Below, piece after piece: positions 50,870 to 60,925 of a stretch of 64,000 nucleotides of DNA. Below the pieces are notes generated by a model, which was not told the DNA's origin, did not search any database, and worked only from the letters and a program-made list of their open reading frames with translations. Position 1 is the first letter of the stretch, and every line of letters starts with the position of its first letter. The stretch is from positions 62,001 to 126,000 of the forward strand of contig NZ_JHZC01000011.1 in the NCBI RefSeq assembly GCF_000621125.1, read 5' to 3'. A program made the translations under genes and the position numbers. Source of the stretch: Maribacter antarcticus DSM 21422 (GTDB taxonomy: Bacteria > Bacteroidota > Bacteroidia > Flavobacteriales > Flavobacteriaceae).

Positions 50870-51343
50870 CTAAAATAGTGATTGCTGTTTTACTGGACTT
50901 TCGTGCTCCAAAAGCCATTTTTTACGCAATAACCCTCCTGCATAACCGGTAAGCAAACCATCGCTTCCAATAACTCTATGACAAGGAACTATAATCCAAA
51001 GCGGATTTTTACCATTGGCAGCTGCTACAGCTCTAACAGCCTTTACATCACCAAGTGATTTTGATAATTGTAGGTAAGAAACGGTTTTTCCAAAGGGAAT
51101 TTCCAATAACCCCTTCCAAACCTTTTGCTGAAAATCGGTTCCAGATGGATTTAGTGTTAGGTCAAAATCAGTTCGTTTACCTTCAAAATATTCGTTAAGC
51201 TGGTAAACAGCATCTTCCAGTAGCTCCGGTATAATTTGAGTAATACGCTCCTTGGTATTTAATACGGATATAGAAGATAAACCCAGAGAATCGCCCTCTA
51301 GCTTAGCGATACCTAAAGGAGTATTCACGAATGCTTCTTCCAT
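50870..51343 (-). CDS. ogt: Methylated-DNA--[protein]-cysteine S-methyltransferase
   Basis: A 157-residue suicide DNA-repair protein that takes the methyl group from O6-methylguanine. The active-site motif IVPCHRVIGSDG (Cys about 119) is complete. GTDFQQKVWKGLLEIPFGKT is the usual helix-turn-helix, and AVRAVAAANGKNP with LTGYAGGLLRKKWLLEHE the minor-groove-binding elements. An N-terminal half-domain (about 1-65) is reduced, fitting the Ogt subgroup without an Ada activator domain. It starts 14 bp after the end of the CNNM gene, on the same strand, so it is probably co-transcribed with it. Confidence 0.96.
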   Translation of the reverse strand: MEEAFVNTPLGIAKLEGDSLGLSSISVLNTKERITQIIPELLEDAVYQLNEYFEGKRTDFDLTLNPSGTDFQQKVWKGLLEIPFGKTVSYLQLSKSLGDVKAVRAVAAANGKNPLWIIVPCHRVIGSDGLLTGYAGGLLRKKWLLEHESPVKQQSLF

Positions 51344-51356
51344 AATTTTGTAAAAT

Positions 51357-52487
51357 TTATTCTTTTTTCGGTGTATCTAAGGTCTTGTCTATAACCCCCG
51401 CTTGCTGAGCACGGTTTTCCCAATTCTTCCGTGCTAAAACCTGAAGATCTGCAACGTTGTCACTTTCATCCATAATTTCAAGTCCTAATAAGGTTTCAAT
51501 AACATCTTCCATAGTAACCAATCCGGCAACCGACCCATACTCATCTACAACCAAAGCAATATGTTCTCGTTTGGCTATTAACGTATCGAAAAGCTTTGGA
51601 ATTGGAGTATTTCTGCGGGTAATCAAGATATCTCGCCGTATTTGAGATAAAGGCAACTCCCCATTTTTATTAATGATTTCCTCATAAACATTGTCCTTGA
51701 GAACGTAGCCAGTGATATTATCTTCCTTTTCATCGAAAATAGGAATTCTAGAAAAGCGAAGCTTTGGGTTTTCTTCAAAAAATGTTTGGATCGAAATTGC
51801 ATCCGAAGCAATTTTAACAACGGCCCTTGGCGTCATCACATCCTTGACCAGTACTTCATCAAAACGTAACAAATTTTTAATAATGGTAGATTCGGATTTT
51901 TCAAATACCCCGTCTTCATGGGCCATATCCGTCATAATAGTGAAATCCTCTCTACTCAGCACACTTCCGTGGTGGCCTTTGCCTCCCACCAATTTTGTAA
52001 AAAGCTGCAAAACCCAAAGAAACCCCGTGTATTTTAGGGCGAGGACCATAAATTTTAAGGTCTTAGCAGTAAAATTAGACAGTTGTCGCCAGTACGTAGC
52101 ACCTATTGTTTTTGGAATAATTTCGGATGCCACTAAAATTAAAATGGTCATAACCGTAGAAACGATTCCAACCATAAGATCCTCTGAAAACTGGATTCCA
52201 AATAAGGTGCTTTTAGCAGGACCATAATACTCCACATAAGCAACTTTTGCCTGCACTCCTACCAATATGGCCCCCACAGTATGTGCAATAGTATTTAGAG
52301 TGAGAATCGCAATAAGCGGCTGGTCCACATCTTTTTTAAGCACCTCCAAGGTTTCGGCATACGCTTTTCCTTCCCGCTTCTTTACATTGATAAAGGTTGG
52401 TGTAATACTAAGCAGTACGGCTTCTAGAATAGAACATATAAAAGAGAAAAAAATTGAAATAACAGCGTAAAAAACCAGTAATCCCAT
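51357..52487 (-). CDS. CNNM/hemolysin-C type transporter with CBS domains
   Basis: A 376-residue inner-membrane protein with an N-terminal DUF21/CNNM region of four hydrophobic segments (about 2-165; IFFSFICSILEAVLLSITP and LVASEIIPKTIGATYWRQLS are conserved landmarks) and a cytoplasmic CBS pair (about 205-340; VKDVMTPRAVVKIAS and VVDEYGSVAGLVTMEDVIE). The family transports or senses Mg2+/Co2+. It lacks the C-terminal CorC_HlyC domain of longer homologues (usually 420-440 residues), ending shortly after the second CBS. Confidence 0.92.
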   Translation of the reverse strand: MGLLVFYAVISIFFSFICSILEAVLLSITPTFINVKKREGKAYAETLEVLKKDVDQPLIAILTLNTIAHTVGAILVGVQAKVAYVEYYGPAKSTLFGIQFSEDLMVGIVSTVMTILILVASEIIPKTIGATYWRQLSNFTAKTLKFMVLALKYTGFLWVLQLFTKLVGGKGHHGSVLSREDFTIMTDMAHEDGVFEKSESTIIKNLLRFDEVLVKDVMTPRAVVKIASDAISIQTFFEENPKLRFSRIPIFDEKEDNITGYVLKDNVYEEIINKNGELPLSQIRRDILITRRNTPIPKLFDTLIAKREHIALVVDEYGSVAGLVTMEDVIETLLGLEIMDESDNVADLQVLARKNWENRAQQAGVIDKTLDTPKKE

Positions 52488-52542
52488 TAGTATAATTTGA
52501 GCAACTAAGATACCACTTAAAAAACGGTATGCTAGACGGATT

Positions 52543-53859
52543 TTAGTTTTGCTGTTTAACGTCCAATTTGTGACCCAACTTTAATGCTTTATAAAACAAT
52601 TGCTGTACCGCAGAACGAATATTCAGAGTGTATAAATTTCTATTCTCTCGTGTAGGATAGACCCTGTTCGATAGAAAAATATATACCAATTGATTTTCAG
52701 GGTCAGCCCAAACAAAAGTGCCTGTAAATCCACTATGGCCAAAGCTAGCAGGACTTACTTCCGGGGCAGGGTAGGCATCTTCTAGTAGAAGTTCGCTGTT
52801 ATTCAACAAAGGCTTATCAAAACCAAGCCCTCTTCTATTGTCGTTTTCAGGATATTGTACTTTTGCGAATTCTGCCACTACTTCTTGAGAAACGTATTCC
52901 TTGCCTTTAAATGTTCCATACTCCATAAACAATTGCATCATCTTGAATAAATCTTGGGCAGAACCAAAGAGTCCTGCATTACCGGATATTCCACCTAATA
53001 GTGAGGCATTTTCATCATGTACCCAACCTTTCGTCAGCGTATTCCTATACAGTGTATCGAGTTCCGTTGGTACTATATTGTTGAAAAAGTTCTTAGACAT
53101 AGGTAAGAACCCTAAAGTTTTCGCGCCTATTGGATTGTAGAACGTACTTTTAAGGTAGCTTTCGTACGATTGTCGAGTCAATTGTGCAATCAACTCGGGA
53201 AAGATTAAAAAGGGAAGCCCAGAATAGACGTACTTCTTTTCTTCAGACACCTTAGACCTGTTAATCATCCGATACATCTTTTTATTGAATCTATTTTTTA
53301 CATAAATTCCTGGGTAGGCCTCCTTGGCAAAACCTGCCTTTATATTTGGTTTGACAAATCGTTTTTTTAATTGACCATTCTTTTTGACGACTTTATTCAA
53401 GAAAATAATATAAGGCTTTAGCCCAGATTGATGCGCTAAAATTTCACGAAGTGTAAGATTTCTTTTGTCCTTAATACGCTTCCAAGGTTTCCAGTAAGTA
53501 CTAAACGGAACATCTAAATCCAATTTTCCCTCATCAACTAATTTCATAAGCGCAGGTAAGGGGCCTAAAATTTTAGTCACCGAAGCCAAATCGTAAATAT
53601 CATCCAAAGCTACGGGCTGAATACTATCATAGGTATGAAACCCATAGCTTTGATGAAAAACAACAGTGCCATTTTGCGCCACCAACACCTGTGCTCCAGG
53701 AAACGATTGGTTTTTTATACCATTTGTTATGATAGAATCCACCTCCTTATTAACCGTAAAACTATCGACTTCAATTGAAGCTAATAAATTGACCTCCAAA
53801 TACTGTGACTGCATTTGGATACATAATAAACCGATGAGTATGGTAAAAAAAAACTTCAT
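52543..53859 (-). CDS. Class-C beta-lactamase-fold serine hydrolase
   Basis: A 438-residue secreted protein (signal FFTILIGLLCIQMQSQ). The PF00144 core runs from about residue 37 to 425: the nucleophile motif SVTK in YDLASVTKILGPLPALM (about 92-95), the tyrosine-box equivalent YVYSGLPFLIFPE, and HSG in GHSGFTGTFVWADPEN as the KTG counterpart. GNAGLFGSAQDLFKMMQLF is the family's conserved C-terminal loop. Most such proteins are peptidoglycan or peptide esterases rather than resistance enzymes. The neighbours are CNNM and hemJ genes and give no further clue. Confidence 0.92.
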   Translation of the reverse strand: MKFFFTILIGLLCIQMQSQYLEVNLLASIEVDSFTVNKEVDSIITNGIKNQSFPGAQVLVAQNGTVVFHQSYGFHTYDSIQPVALDDIYDLASVTKILGPLPALMKLVDEGKLDLDVPFSTYWKPWKRIKDKRNLTLREILAHQSGLKPYIIFLNKVVKKNGQLKKRFVKPNIKAGFAKEAYPGIYVKNRFNKKMYRMINRSKVSEEKKYVYSGLPFLIFPELIAQLTRQSYESYLKSTFYNPIGAKTLGFLPMSKNFFNNIVPTELDTLYRNTLTKGWVHDENASLLGGISGNAGLFGSAQDLFKMMQLFMEYGTFKGKEYVSQEVVAEFAKVQYPENDNRRGLGFDKPLLNNSELLLEDAYPAPEVSPASFGHSGFTGTFVWADPENQLVYIFLSNRVYPTRENRNLYTLNIRSAVQQLFYKALKLGHKLDVKQQN

Positions 53860-53946
53860 TCCAGATTGAATTTAGGATTGACTTCGACAACTATTAAAAA
53901 GTATTAAATTCTTATTTCCAATACCCCTTTCAAGTTGTAATTCGTC

Positions 53947-54498
53947 TTATGCGTTCGGGTTTTTTTTTCTAATTCGCTTGTATAATTTAATACCTAACAT
54001 CAGTAAAATACCCAGGCCGATAATACCCATTACACCGAAAACCCAGCTAAACGTACTTTTCAAAATCACTAAGAAAACTATTGCAAAAAGAATGATAGTA
54101 GCACCCTCGTTCCATAAACGCATGTAGTTTGATGTAAACCTAATATCATCATTCTGGAATTTATTGAATATCCACTGATTCCTTAGGTGATAGGCAATTA
54201 AGAGTGCCACAAAGCCAAGTTTTATATGCATCCAAGGCTGCTGTAACCAACCTGGCTGTAAAACCAAGAGCCAAATTGCAAAAATAGTCGCAAGGACTGC
54301 AGAGGGCCATGTAATAATATACCAAAGCCGTTTGGTCATCAACTTTAATTGTTCGGATAGTATTTCCTTATCCGGAGATGGTTTTTGCCATGCCTCGATA
54401 TGATAAATAAACAACCTAGGAATATAGAAAAGGCCCGCAAACCAAGTAATCACAAAAATCAAGTGCAAGGCTTTTATATAGTTATAGTATTCGGTCAT
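53947..54498 (-). CDS. hemJ: Protoporphyrinogen oxidase HemJ (UPF0093/CopD-like)
   Basis: A 183-residue membrane protein with four to five helices. The first helix holds YNYIKALHLIFVITWFAGLFYIPRLF (quoted in part: KALHLIFVITWFAG), with His and Trp conserved in HemJ. MTKRLWYIITWPSAVLAT and WMHIKLGFVALLIAYHL give the second and third histidine-bearing helices, and LWNEGATIILFAIVFLVILK the fourth. HemJ oxidises protoporphyrinogen IX in haem synthesis and replaces HemG/HemY in many bacteria. It is 87 bp upstream of the serine hydrolase on the same strand. Confidence 0.9.
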   Translation of the reverse strand: MTEYYNYIKALHLIFVITWFAGLFYIPRLFIYHIEAWQKPSPDKEILSEQLKLMTKRLWYIITWPSAVLATIFAIWLLVLQPGWLQQPWMHIKLGFVALLIAYHLRNQWIFNKFQNDDIRFTSNYMRLWNEGATIILFAIVFLVILKSTFSWVFGVMGIIGLGILLMLGIKLYKRIRKKNPNA

Positions 54499-54677
54499 GT
54501 AAGTTCAAATGTCAAGCCTGCTTGCCGCAGGAAAGTTCAACAATCAAAGTTAGTGTCTTTTTGACGAACCAAAATATAAGTCGGCAAAAAAGAGACTATT
54601 ACGTTTCGTTTGAAAACACCTTTACGCTGTGCGCATTACATTCTTTCTGCCCTCTAACAATTAAACACTACTCGCTT

Positions 54678-57600
54678 TTAAAACCGAATAGCACCAACAC
54701 CAGCATTCCATAACTTGGTATTGAAATCAGGTATGGACGTTTTCATAAAGGCATCGGCCTTACTTTTGAAACTATTCCATTGGGCATCGAGCTCTATCTT
54801 TCTATCCTTTGAAGCTTGGTTTACTCGTGGAATCGTACTATTTGTAGCATCAATTAAAAACAGATATTCGGCTGTGAATTTATTAGGAAAATTCTCTACA
54901 TCATCATAGGCTTTTGACTTTCGTTGAATCATGTCTTTATCCCAAGTATCTAATTCATTTAATAATTTTTCACCTTCGCCCTTTATAGACGCATCCGTTA
55001 CATCTTTTAAAACTACTTTAAGTTGCTCTTGTACTTTATATAGAGCGTTTACCGTGTTGTGCATTGTAGTCAAACGCGCTTCCATATCAGACATTATGGT
55101 ATGGTATTCTGCGTACTGCTCAGGAGTTGTGCTATAGGTCGGTATAGCAACAATACTACCCTCGGTCGTTACTATTTTATCCGCTGCTTTTAGCTTTATA
55201 GTATAACTGCCTGGCGGCACTACATGCCCACTAAAACGTGATTCAATATAGGTGCCGTCAATACCGGGTAAAATTGCAGTTTCCATATCCCATACAAATC
55301 TATTCAACCCTTCTTTTTTAAGTAACAGCGGAGCTGGCGATGGACCTCCGCCATTATGGGCTTTATAATTCTTGTCTTTTTTCGAAGAAAAACTACGAAC
55401 AATTTTCCCCGAAGCATCTAAAATATCCATGGAGATTACCGTTGAATCTTTCAATTTAGGAAGCTCATAATACAGGACCATTCCGTTTGCTGGGTTTACA
55501 CCGACAAGTGTATTAGTTCCATCAAACGTATCTGTATTGCCACTCATTGGACTGCCCCAAGAGCCGTTCATAGCATCATTCGGCTGATACAGTTTCATGC
55601 CTTTTTGAGTCGTCTCGTATTGCGATAACATTGTTAAATCATCCAATATCCAAATTGCTCTTCCCGAGGTGGCAACTATCAAATCTCCTTGGTGGATTTT
55701 AATATCCGTTATAGGCGTTTTGGGTAAGTTCAATTGAAAGGGCTTCCAACTTTTTCCACCATTCCAAGAGAGATACAATCCTTTTTCGGTACCTGCATAA
55801 AGCAAATCTTTCCGAGTTGGGTCTTCACGCACCACTCTAGTAAAAGCGCCGTTTGGGATTCCTGTATTAATACTCGTCCATGTTTTTCCATAGTCCGTAC
55901 TCTTATAGAATGCCGGCGTATGGTCATTAAATTTATATTTCGTAGTGGCTATATAGACTGTTGCGGTATCATGCGGAGAAACCTCAATAGCATTCACCAA
56001 AGACTCCCCTAGGTTCTTCGGTGTGATGTTTTGCCAGCTCTCACCATTATCCTTAGTAATATGAACATACCCGTCATCACTACCCGTGTAAAAGATACCA
56101 GCCTCATGTGGCGATTCTATCACATAGGCTAACGTGCCATAGTTCTCTGCGCCTACTGCTTCATTCGTATATGGACCACCACCGTTGCCTTGTTTTGCAT
56201 CGATATCACGTGTTAAATCTGGAGACATTTCTTCCCAAGTAACGCCCAGATCACGTGTACGCAATAAAAGTTGTGCGCCATGATAATAGGTGTTGGGTTC
56301 GTGTTGTGATTTTAAGGTTGGGGCATTCCAATTATACAAATATTTCATATTTCGTGCTTCCCGTCCTAAATATTGAATTGGTGAAGCCATTACTTGGGTT
56401 GATGCTTTCGATTCCATATCCAACACATCAATGGTACCTAAATAACTTCCCCCCATCACATACCTAGGGTTATCAGGATCAAAGGCCAAAAAGGCACTTT
56501 CTCCACCTGCAGAGGGACTAAAATCGGACATTGTAATACCACCTCTTCCCACAGCCATATTAGCAATCATTGCAGAGGAATAATCCTGTTGCCCTGAATA
56601 GATTTTATACGGAAAAAGGTTGTCCGTATTAATCCGGTAAAACTGTCCTGTAGGCATATTCACTTGTGAAGACCATGTTTTTCCAAAATCAAAGGTAACC
56701 GCTGCTCCACCATCATTGGCCAAGACCATGTTTAAAGAGTTCTTAGGATTTATCCATAAATCGTGATGGTCTCCATGTGATCCTGTCATACGCTCCCAAT
56801 TTTTTCCACCATCTAAAGAGCGTAAGGCTGGGGCACTCAATACATATACAATATTCTCATCTTGTGGGTCGGTAAATACTTCAATATAATACCATGCACG
56901 TTGTGTTAATCGATTATCGCCACTGGCCATAGTCCACGTTTTTCCAGCATCGTTAGAAACAAACAATCCTCCTTTATCTGCGTTTGAATCACTTTCAATT
57001 AAAGCATATACCTTATTTGAATTTGCGGGGCTCACAGAAATTGCCATTTTCCCCTTTTCCTCAGGAAGACCTTCGGTTAGTTCGGTCCAAGTTTCGCCCG
57101 CATCAGTAGATTTATAAAGTCCGCTCCCTTCGCCTCCACTGACCACCATATTCGGTTTACGTTGGTGTTCCCACATGGCAGCATACATAATCTCAGGATA
57201 ATTTGCATCCATAGACAGTTCTACAGCACCTGTTAATCCATTTACAAATAGTGTATTCTTCCAAGTTTCACCGCCATCGGTAGATTTATAAACACCACGC
57301 TCTTTATTCGGACCATACAATTGCCCCTGCGCCGCCACATACACAATATCAGGATTCGTTGGATGAATGATAACCCGTGAAATATGTTGCGTTGCTTTTA
57401 GACCCATATGCTTCCACGTTGCCCCAGCATCGGTAGATTTATAAACTCCGTCTCCGTAAGAAGTCATCACCCCGCGCGGTGCATGCTCGCCCATACCCAC
57501 ATAAACAATATTAGTATTGTAAGTAGAAACGGCCACCGCACCTACAGAACCCATCTCAAAAAAGCCATCGGAAATGTTGTTCCAGCGCTGGCCAGCGTCT

Positions 57601-57806
57601 TCTGTTTTCCAAAGGCCACCCCCAGTTGTTCCCATATAGTAGGTCATTGGGTCGCCGATTACGCCTGAAGCAGTGACAGAACGGCCACCTCTGAATGGAC
57701 CAATATTTCGGAATTTTAAAGGTTTAAAATAATCTTCTGCTGTTTGGGCAAAGGTTAATGTTGTTGTTAGGAAGGTTAGAATTAACAGTCGTAGATTGTT
57801 TTTCAT
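54678..57806 (-). CDS. Giant secreted BNR/sortilin-like beta-propeller protein
   Basis: A 1042-residue secreted protein with a cleaved signal ([15 protein letters not shown]). The first ~720 residues are a chain of BNR/Asp-box repeats (S/TxDxGxxW): [85 protein letters not shown] and others, forming two stacked sortilin/Vps10-like propellers. A FnIII-like region (about 800-890) and a helical C-terminal part (about 890-1020) follow. No sialidase arginine triad is evident, so this is more likely a binding or scaffold protein than a hydrolase. It is the paralogue of the gene at 60926 and flanks a sugar porter locus. Confidence 0.9.
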   Translation of the reverse strand: MKNNLRLLILTFLTTTLTFAQTAEDYFKPLKFRNIGPFRGGRSVTASGVIGDPMTYYMGTTGGGLWKTEDAGQRWNNISDGFFEMGSVGAVAVSTYNTNIVYVGMGEHAPRGVMTSYGDGVYKSTDAGATWKHMGLKATQHISRVIIHPTNPDIVYVAAQGQLYGPNKERGVYKSTDGGETWKNTLFVNGLTGAVELSMDANYPEIMYAAMWEHQRKPNMVVSGGEGSGLYKSTDAGETWTELTEGLPEEKGKMAISVSPANSNKVYALIESDSNADKGGLFVSNDAGKTWTMASGDNRLTQRAWYYIEVFTDPQDENIVYVLSAPALRSLDGGKNWERMTGSHGDHHDLWINPKNSLNMVLANDGGAAVTFDFGKTWSSQVNMPTGQFYRINTDNLFPYKIYSGQQDYSSAMIANMAVGRGGITMSDFSPSAGGESAFLAFDPDNPRYVMGGSYLGTIDVLDMESKASTQVMASPIQYLGREARNMKYLYNWNAPTLKSQHEPNTYYHGAQLLLRTRDLGVTWEEMSPDLTRDIDAKQGNGGGPYTNEAVGAENYGTLAYVIESPHEAGIFYTGSDDGYVHITKDNGESWQNITPKNLGESLVNAIEVSPHDTATVYIATTKYKFNDHTPAFYKSTDYGKTWTSINTGIPNGAFTRVVREDPTRKDLLYAGTEKGLYLSWNGGKSWKPFQLNLPKTPITDIKIHQGDLIVATSGRAIWILDDLTMLSQYETTQKGMKLYQPNDAMNGSWGSPMSGNTDTFDGTNTLVGVNPANGMVLYYELPKLKDSTVISMDILDASGKIVRSFSSKKDKNYKAHNGGGPSPAPLLLKKEGLNRFVWDMETAILPGIDGTYIESRFSGHVVPPGSYTIKLKAADKIVTTEGSIVAIPTYSTTPEQYAEYHTIMSDMEARLTTMHNTVNALYKVQEQLKVVLKDVTDASIKGEGEKLLNELDTWDKDMIQRKSKAYDDVENFPNKFTAEYLFLIDATNSTIPRVNQASKDRKIELDAQWNSFKSKADAFMKTSIPDFNTKLWNAGVGAIRF

Positions 57807-58226
57807 TTGAGGTTTTGTGTATGGTTTTTATTCGATACTTTTTGGTGCTGAATCTTCGCTTATAATAGCACCGCGTGATTGTCCGTAATTTAGTATTGTA
57901 ATATACAAAGTATTTAAGTCTTATTAAACCAAAAAGGGAAGAAGACTTTCCTTGAATTCAGCACCAATAAACCTATTATAGCCTTTTGCAGCCCAAACAA
58001 CTAATGCTGCTATAGCCTCAAAGAAACAGTTTCATAAAAAAAGGCTAGGTATAAGAATTCTTAAATTAATTATGATGTGAAATTAGTTGATGCTCCTCCT
58101 GTCACTGATTTGCATTTAGATAATTGATTTGGAAGTGTTAAATATTTCAACTAGATTTCGAGGGAATAATGATTTCCATCACATAACGTTTTCTACCACA
58201 ACCAACCAACCCTTATACCATGCTTT
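57807..58226. other. Intergenic divergent region with short hairpins
   Basis: No gene is seen. GGTGCT (57844-57849) pairs with AGCACC (57867-57872), and short TATAGCC copies occur near 57976 and 58013. There is no clear TAnnTTTG box on either strand. It must contain the promoters of the BNR gene (minus) and the sugar porter (plus). Confidence 0.4.
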
Positions 58227-59564
58227 ATGAATTCAAAAAAATTACTCCTTTGGTCCACTACCGTTGCGTTCGGAGGCTTCCTTTTTGGCTTTGATACCGC
58301 CGTAATTTCTGGAGCAGAACAAACCATTCAAAAATTATGGGGTCTAAGTGATGCCATGATTGGCCAAACAGTGGCAATGGCGCTTTATGGTACTGTAATT
58401 GGCGCTTTATTCGGAGGTTTTCCAGCAGATATTTTAGGCCGGAAGAAAACTCTAATATGGATTTCTATCCTATATTTTATTTCAGCGGTAGGCTCTGCCC
58501 TTGCACCCGAAGTATATTCATTAATGTTTTTTCGTTTTATTGGCGGTCTTGGTGTAGGAGCATCTTCAGTTGTGGCGCCAATGTATATTTCGGAAATAGC
58601 GCCAGCCCATAAAAGAGGGCAATTAACCGCTCTTTTTCAATTCAATATCGTTGTCGGTATCTTGATAGCTTACCTGTCCAATTATTTTATTGGTGGAGCA
58701 GGTGACGGCAATTGGAGGTGGATGCTCGGTATAGAAGCTTTCCCAGCCTTGGCATTTATTATCATGATATTATTTGTACCGAGAAGCCCTAGGTGGCTAA
58801 TTGTAAAAAGGGGATTAATAGAAGAGGCGAAACATGTCTTAGATATTATAGATTCGAGTACATCGGATCAACAATTAAAAGCGATTCAAGACCATAAGGA
58901 CGGGACTAAGAAAGTGGGCTTTAAAGAGTTTTTTTCAGGCAAGTTCAATCTTCCCATTATGCTGGCTTTTTTAATTGCTTTTTTTAACCAGCTTTCGGGT
59001 ATAAATGCAATTATCTATTATTCACCTCGGATTTTTGCGGACACCGGTATGGCCGAAAGTTCTGCACTCTTATCTTCTGTTGGTGTTGGTGTGGTAAATT
59101 TAGTAGCGACGCTCTTGGGAATGTTCTTGATAGATAAGATGGGGCGAAAATTTCTAATGTACATTTGTTCCTTTGGTTATATCATAACCTTGGGCCTCAT
59201 ATCAGCAGCATTTTATACGGGAATTGGTCAAGGAACCTTTCTGATTCCAGCATTAATTTTTATGTTTATAGCTTCACATGCAGTAGGCCAAGGAGCGGTT
59301 ATTTGGGTGTTTATTTCCGAGATTTTTCCTAATAGCGTTCGTTCGTACGGCAATTCTTTGGGTTCAGGAACGCATTGGGTTTTTGCTGCCATCATTGCGG
59401 GCACATTCCCATATATAGCCAGTACCCTAGGTGCTGGAACCACCTTCGCAATATTTGCTTTTATCATGATTTTCCAGTTACTATTTGTTTGGAAAATGAT
59501 GCCAGAGACTAAAAACAAGACCTTAGAAGAAATTGAAGAAATGTTGATTGACCCAAAAAAATAA
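58227..59564 (+). CDS. MFS sugar porter
   Basis: A 445-residue inner-membrane transporter with 12 helices. Sugar porter signatures are clear: GFLFGFDTAVISGAEQ in helix 1, the ADILGRKKTLIW loop (RxGRR type), GGLGVGASSVVAPMYISEIAP, VPRSPRWLIVKRG at the end of helix 6, NQLSGINAIIYYSPRIF in helix 7, a second DKMGRKFLMYI loop and the PETKNKTLEEIE tail. It likely imports a hexose, pentose or inositol by proton symport. An SDR dehydrogenase starts 18 bp downstream on the same strand, suggesting coupled uptake and oxidation of the sugar or polyol. Confidence 0.95.
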   Translation: MNSKKLLLWSTTVAFGGFLFGFDTAVISGAEQTIQKLWGLSDAMIGQTVAMALYGTVIGALFGGFPADILGRKKTLIWISILYFISAVGSALAPEVYSLMFFRFIGGLGVGASSVVAPMYISEIAPAHKRGQLTALFQFNIVVGILIAYLSNYFIGGAGDGNWRWMLGIEAFPALAFIIMILFVPRSPRWLIVKRGLIEEAKHVLDIIDSSTSDQQLKAIQDHKDGTKKVGFKEFFSGKFNLPIMLAFLIAFFNQLSGINAIIYYSPRIFADTGMAESSALLSSVGVGVVNLVATLLGMFLIDKMGRKFLMYICSFGYIITLGLISAAFYTGIGQGTFLIPALIFMFIASHAVGQGAVIWVFISEIFPNSVRSYGNSLGSGTHWVFAAIIAGTFPYIASTLGAGTTFAIFAFIMIFQLLFVWKMMPETKNKTLEEIEEMLIDPKK

Positions 59565-59581
59565 CTATAAAAGCAACGATA

Positions 59582-60340
59582 ATGAAACATAGGTTTAGTG
59601 ACAAAGTGGTTTTAATAACTGGGAGTAGTTCAGGCATTGGTCGTGGTGCCGCCCTTACTTTTGCTGCCCAAGGTGCGAAGGTCGTATTGGCCTCACGTTC
59701 CCAGGATGCCAACCAAGAGCTTCTGGATGAAATTCATAAAAATGGGGGTTCGGCAATTTTTGTAAAGACTGACATTACCAAAACAGAAGATATAGCCCAT
59801 ATGGTAAAGCGTACTATTGCAGCATATGGCAAGCTTGATATTGCGGTAAACAATGCAGGCGTAGAAGGCACTCCCAATGTTAAAACCGCAGATTATGACG
59901 AACAGGTTTGGGATCAAATAATTGATATTAATTTGAAAGGGGTCTGGTTATCTATGAAATATGAGATTCCTGAGTTATTGAAAGAAGGTGGTGGGGTTAT
60001 TATAAACATTTCCTCCTTGGCAGGTCTTCAAGGTGGAGGCGCGGGTATCGGCTACCATGCCTCAAAGTTCGGTGTAGTTGGCATGACTAAGGCAACTGCA
60101 TTAGAATACGCTAAAGATAATCTTAGGGTCAATGCGGTTTGCCCTGCTGTTATAGAGACACCGATGGCGGAACGTGCTTTTGATACCGACGAAAAAAGAA
60201 AACATGGCATTGATTTTCATCCGATAGGAAGGTTTGGTACCGTAGATGAGGTGGTAAGCACAATTTGTTGGTTGGCATCTGACGAGGCTTCTTTTATAAC
60301 AGGATCGGCTGTGGCTGTCGACGGTGGTGCAAACTTATAG
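59582..60340 (+). CDS. Short-chain dehydrogenase/reductase
   Basis: A 252-residue classical SDR with cofactor motif TGSSSGIG (about 14-21), NNAG (about 92), catalytic ISSLAGLQGG Ser and YHASKFG (Tyr and Lys about 157-161), and the PCPAVIETPM-like loop (here CPAVIETPMAERA) after the fourth strand. It most resembles glucose 1-dehydrogenase or 3-oxoacyl-type SDRs. Placed right after the sugar porter (18 bp), it probably oxidises the imported sugar or polyol. A 149-residue gene of unknown function begins 6 bp later. Confidence 0.93.
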   Translation: MKHRFSDKVVLITGSSSGIGRGAALTFAAQGAKVVLASRSQDANQELLDEIHKNGGSAIFVKTDITKTEDIAHMVKRTIAAYGKLDIAVNNAGVEGTPNVKTADYDEQVWDQIIDINLKGVWLSMKYEIPELLKEGGGVIINISSLAGLQGGGAGIGYHASKFGVVGMTKATALEYAKDNLRVNAVCPAVIETPMAERAFDTDEKRKHGIDFHPIGRFGTVDEVVSTICWLASDEASFITGSAVAVDGGANL

Positions 60341-60346
60341 ATTTTG

Positions 60347-60793
60347 ATGAAAGTAAGAGGGAAGATTATACCGGGTTATGGAGTGGCATCTGGAAAAGGT
60401 CATGACACAAGGTATCCGGATGGAACCCTAAGATTACAATATCCTTTTTTTAAAGAAAGGGGACTCGATCTTGGAAATTACTTTTTGGGAACGCTTAATA
60501 TAGATATTTCGCCATTTCGCTATGAGATTAAAAAACCAAGCTATTTTTTTGAAGCTATTGATTGGTCAAAACATATTCCGCCCGAAAACTTTTACTTTTT
60601 TAATGTCACCTTAATTTTCGAAGGGAATCGCCATCAAGCGCTCGTATATATGCCTGGACCAGAAACCAAAGTTGACCATGAGCAACTATCAACGATGTTG
60701 GAAATCATAGCACCTCCCTTAAAAAATATGCATACAGGCCAAATCGTACATTTGGAAATAGACGAAGAAAGCTTAGAATTCTCAAAAGGGTAA
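60347..60793 (+). CDS. Unknown 148-residue protein of the sugar porter operon
   Basis: Started at the ATG at 60347 (a TTG just before adds one residue). It opens MKVRGKIIPGYGVASGKG, with later RYPDGTLRLQYPFF, LDLGNYFLGTLNIDISPF and FYFFNVTLIFEGNRHQ. RGKIIPGYG at the start and GTLNI in the middle vaguely resemble the beta-barrel core of archaeal CTP-dependent riboflavin kinases, but length and other motifs do not let me assign it. It is the third gene of a plus-strand unit with the sugar porter and SDR, gap 6 bp, so a role in the same pathway is likely. No signal peptide. Confidence 0.75.
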   Translation: MKVRGKIIPGYGVASGKGHDTRYPDGTLRLQYPFFKERGLDLGNYFLGTLNIDISPFRYEIKKPSYFFEAIDWSKHIPPENFYFFNVTLIFEGNRHQALVYMPGPETKVDHEQLSTMLEIIAPPLKNMHTGQIVHLEIDEESLEFSKG

Positions 60794-60870
60794 CTTATCA
60801 AAGCAGTTTCAAACTGAAACGAACAACACAACACGCCCTAAATTCGCCAGCTCGCAAAACACCTTCCTAA

Positions 60871-60892
60871 ATCCCTCCTTTCCAGGAGGGAT
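60871..60892. repeat. Perfect inverted repeat, REP-like
   Basis: ATCCCTCCT (60871-60879) and AGGAGGGAT (60884-60892) flank four bases. No T run follows, so it is a poor terminator. GC-rich palindromes of this kind are often dispersed intergenic repeats in flavobacterial genomes, but I see no second copy in this window. Confidence 0.55.
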
Positions 60893-60925
60893 ATTACAGT
60901 TAAAAGAATAAAAACGCTATAACCA

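Noticed and set aside
54519..54533. CCTGC / GCAGG palindrome upstream of hemJ as a terminator
   Set aside because: The stem is only 5 bp and no T tract follows; it may be a short dispersed palindrome.
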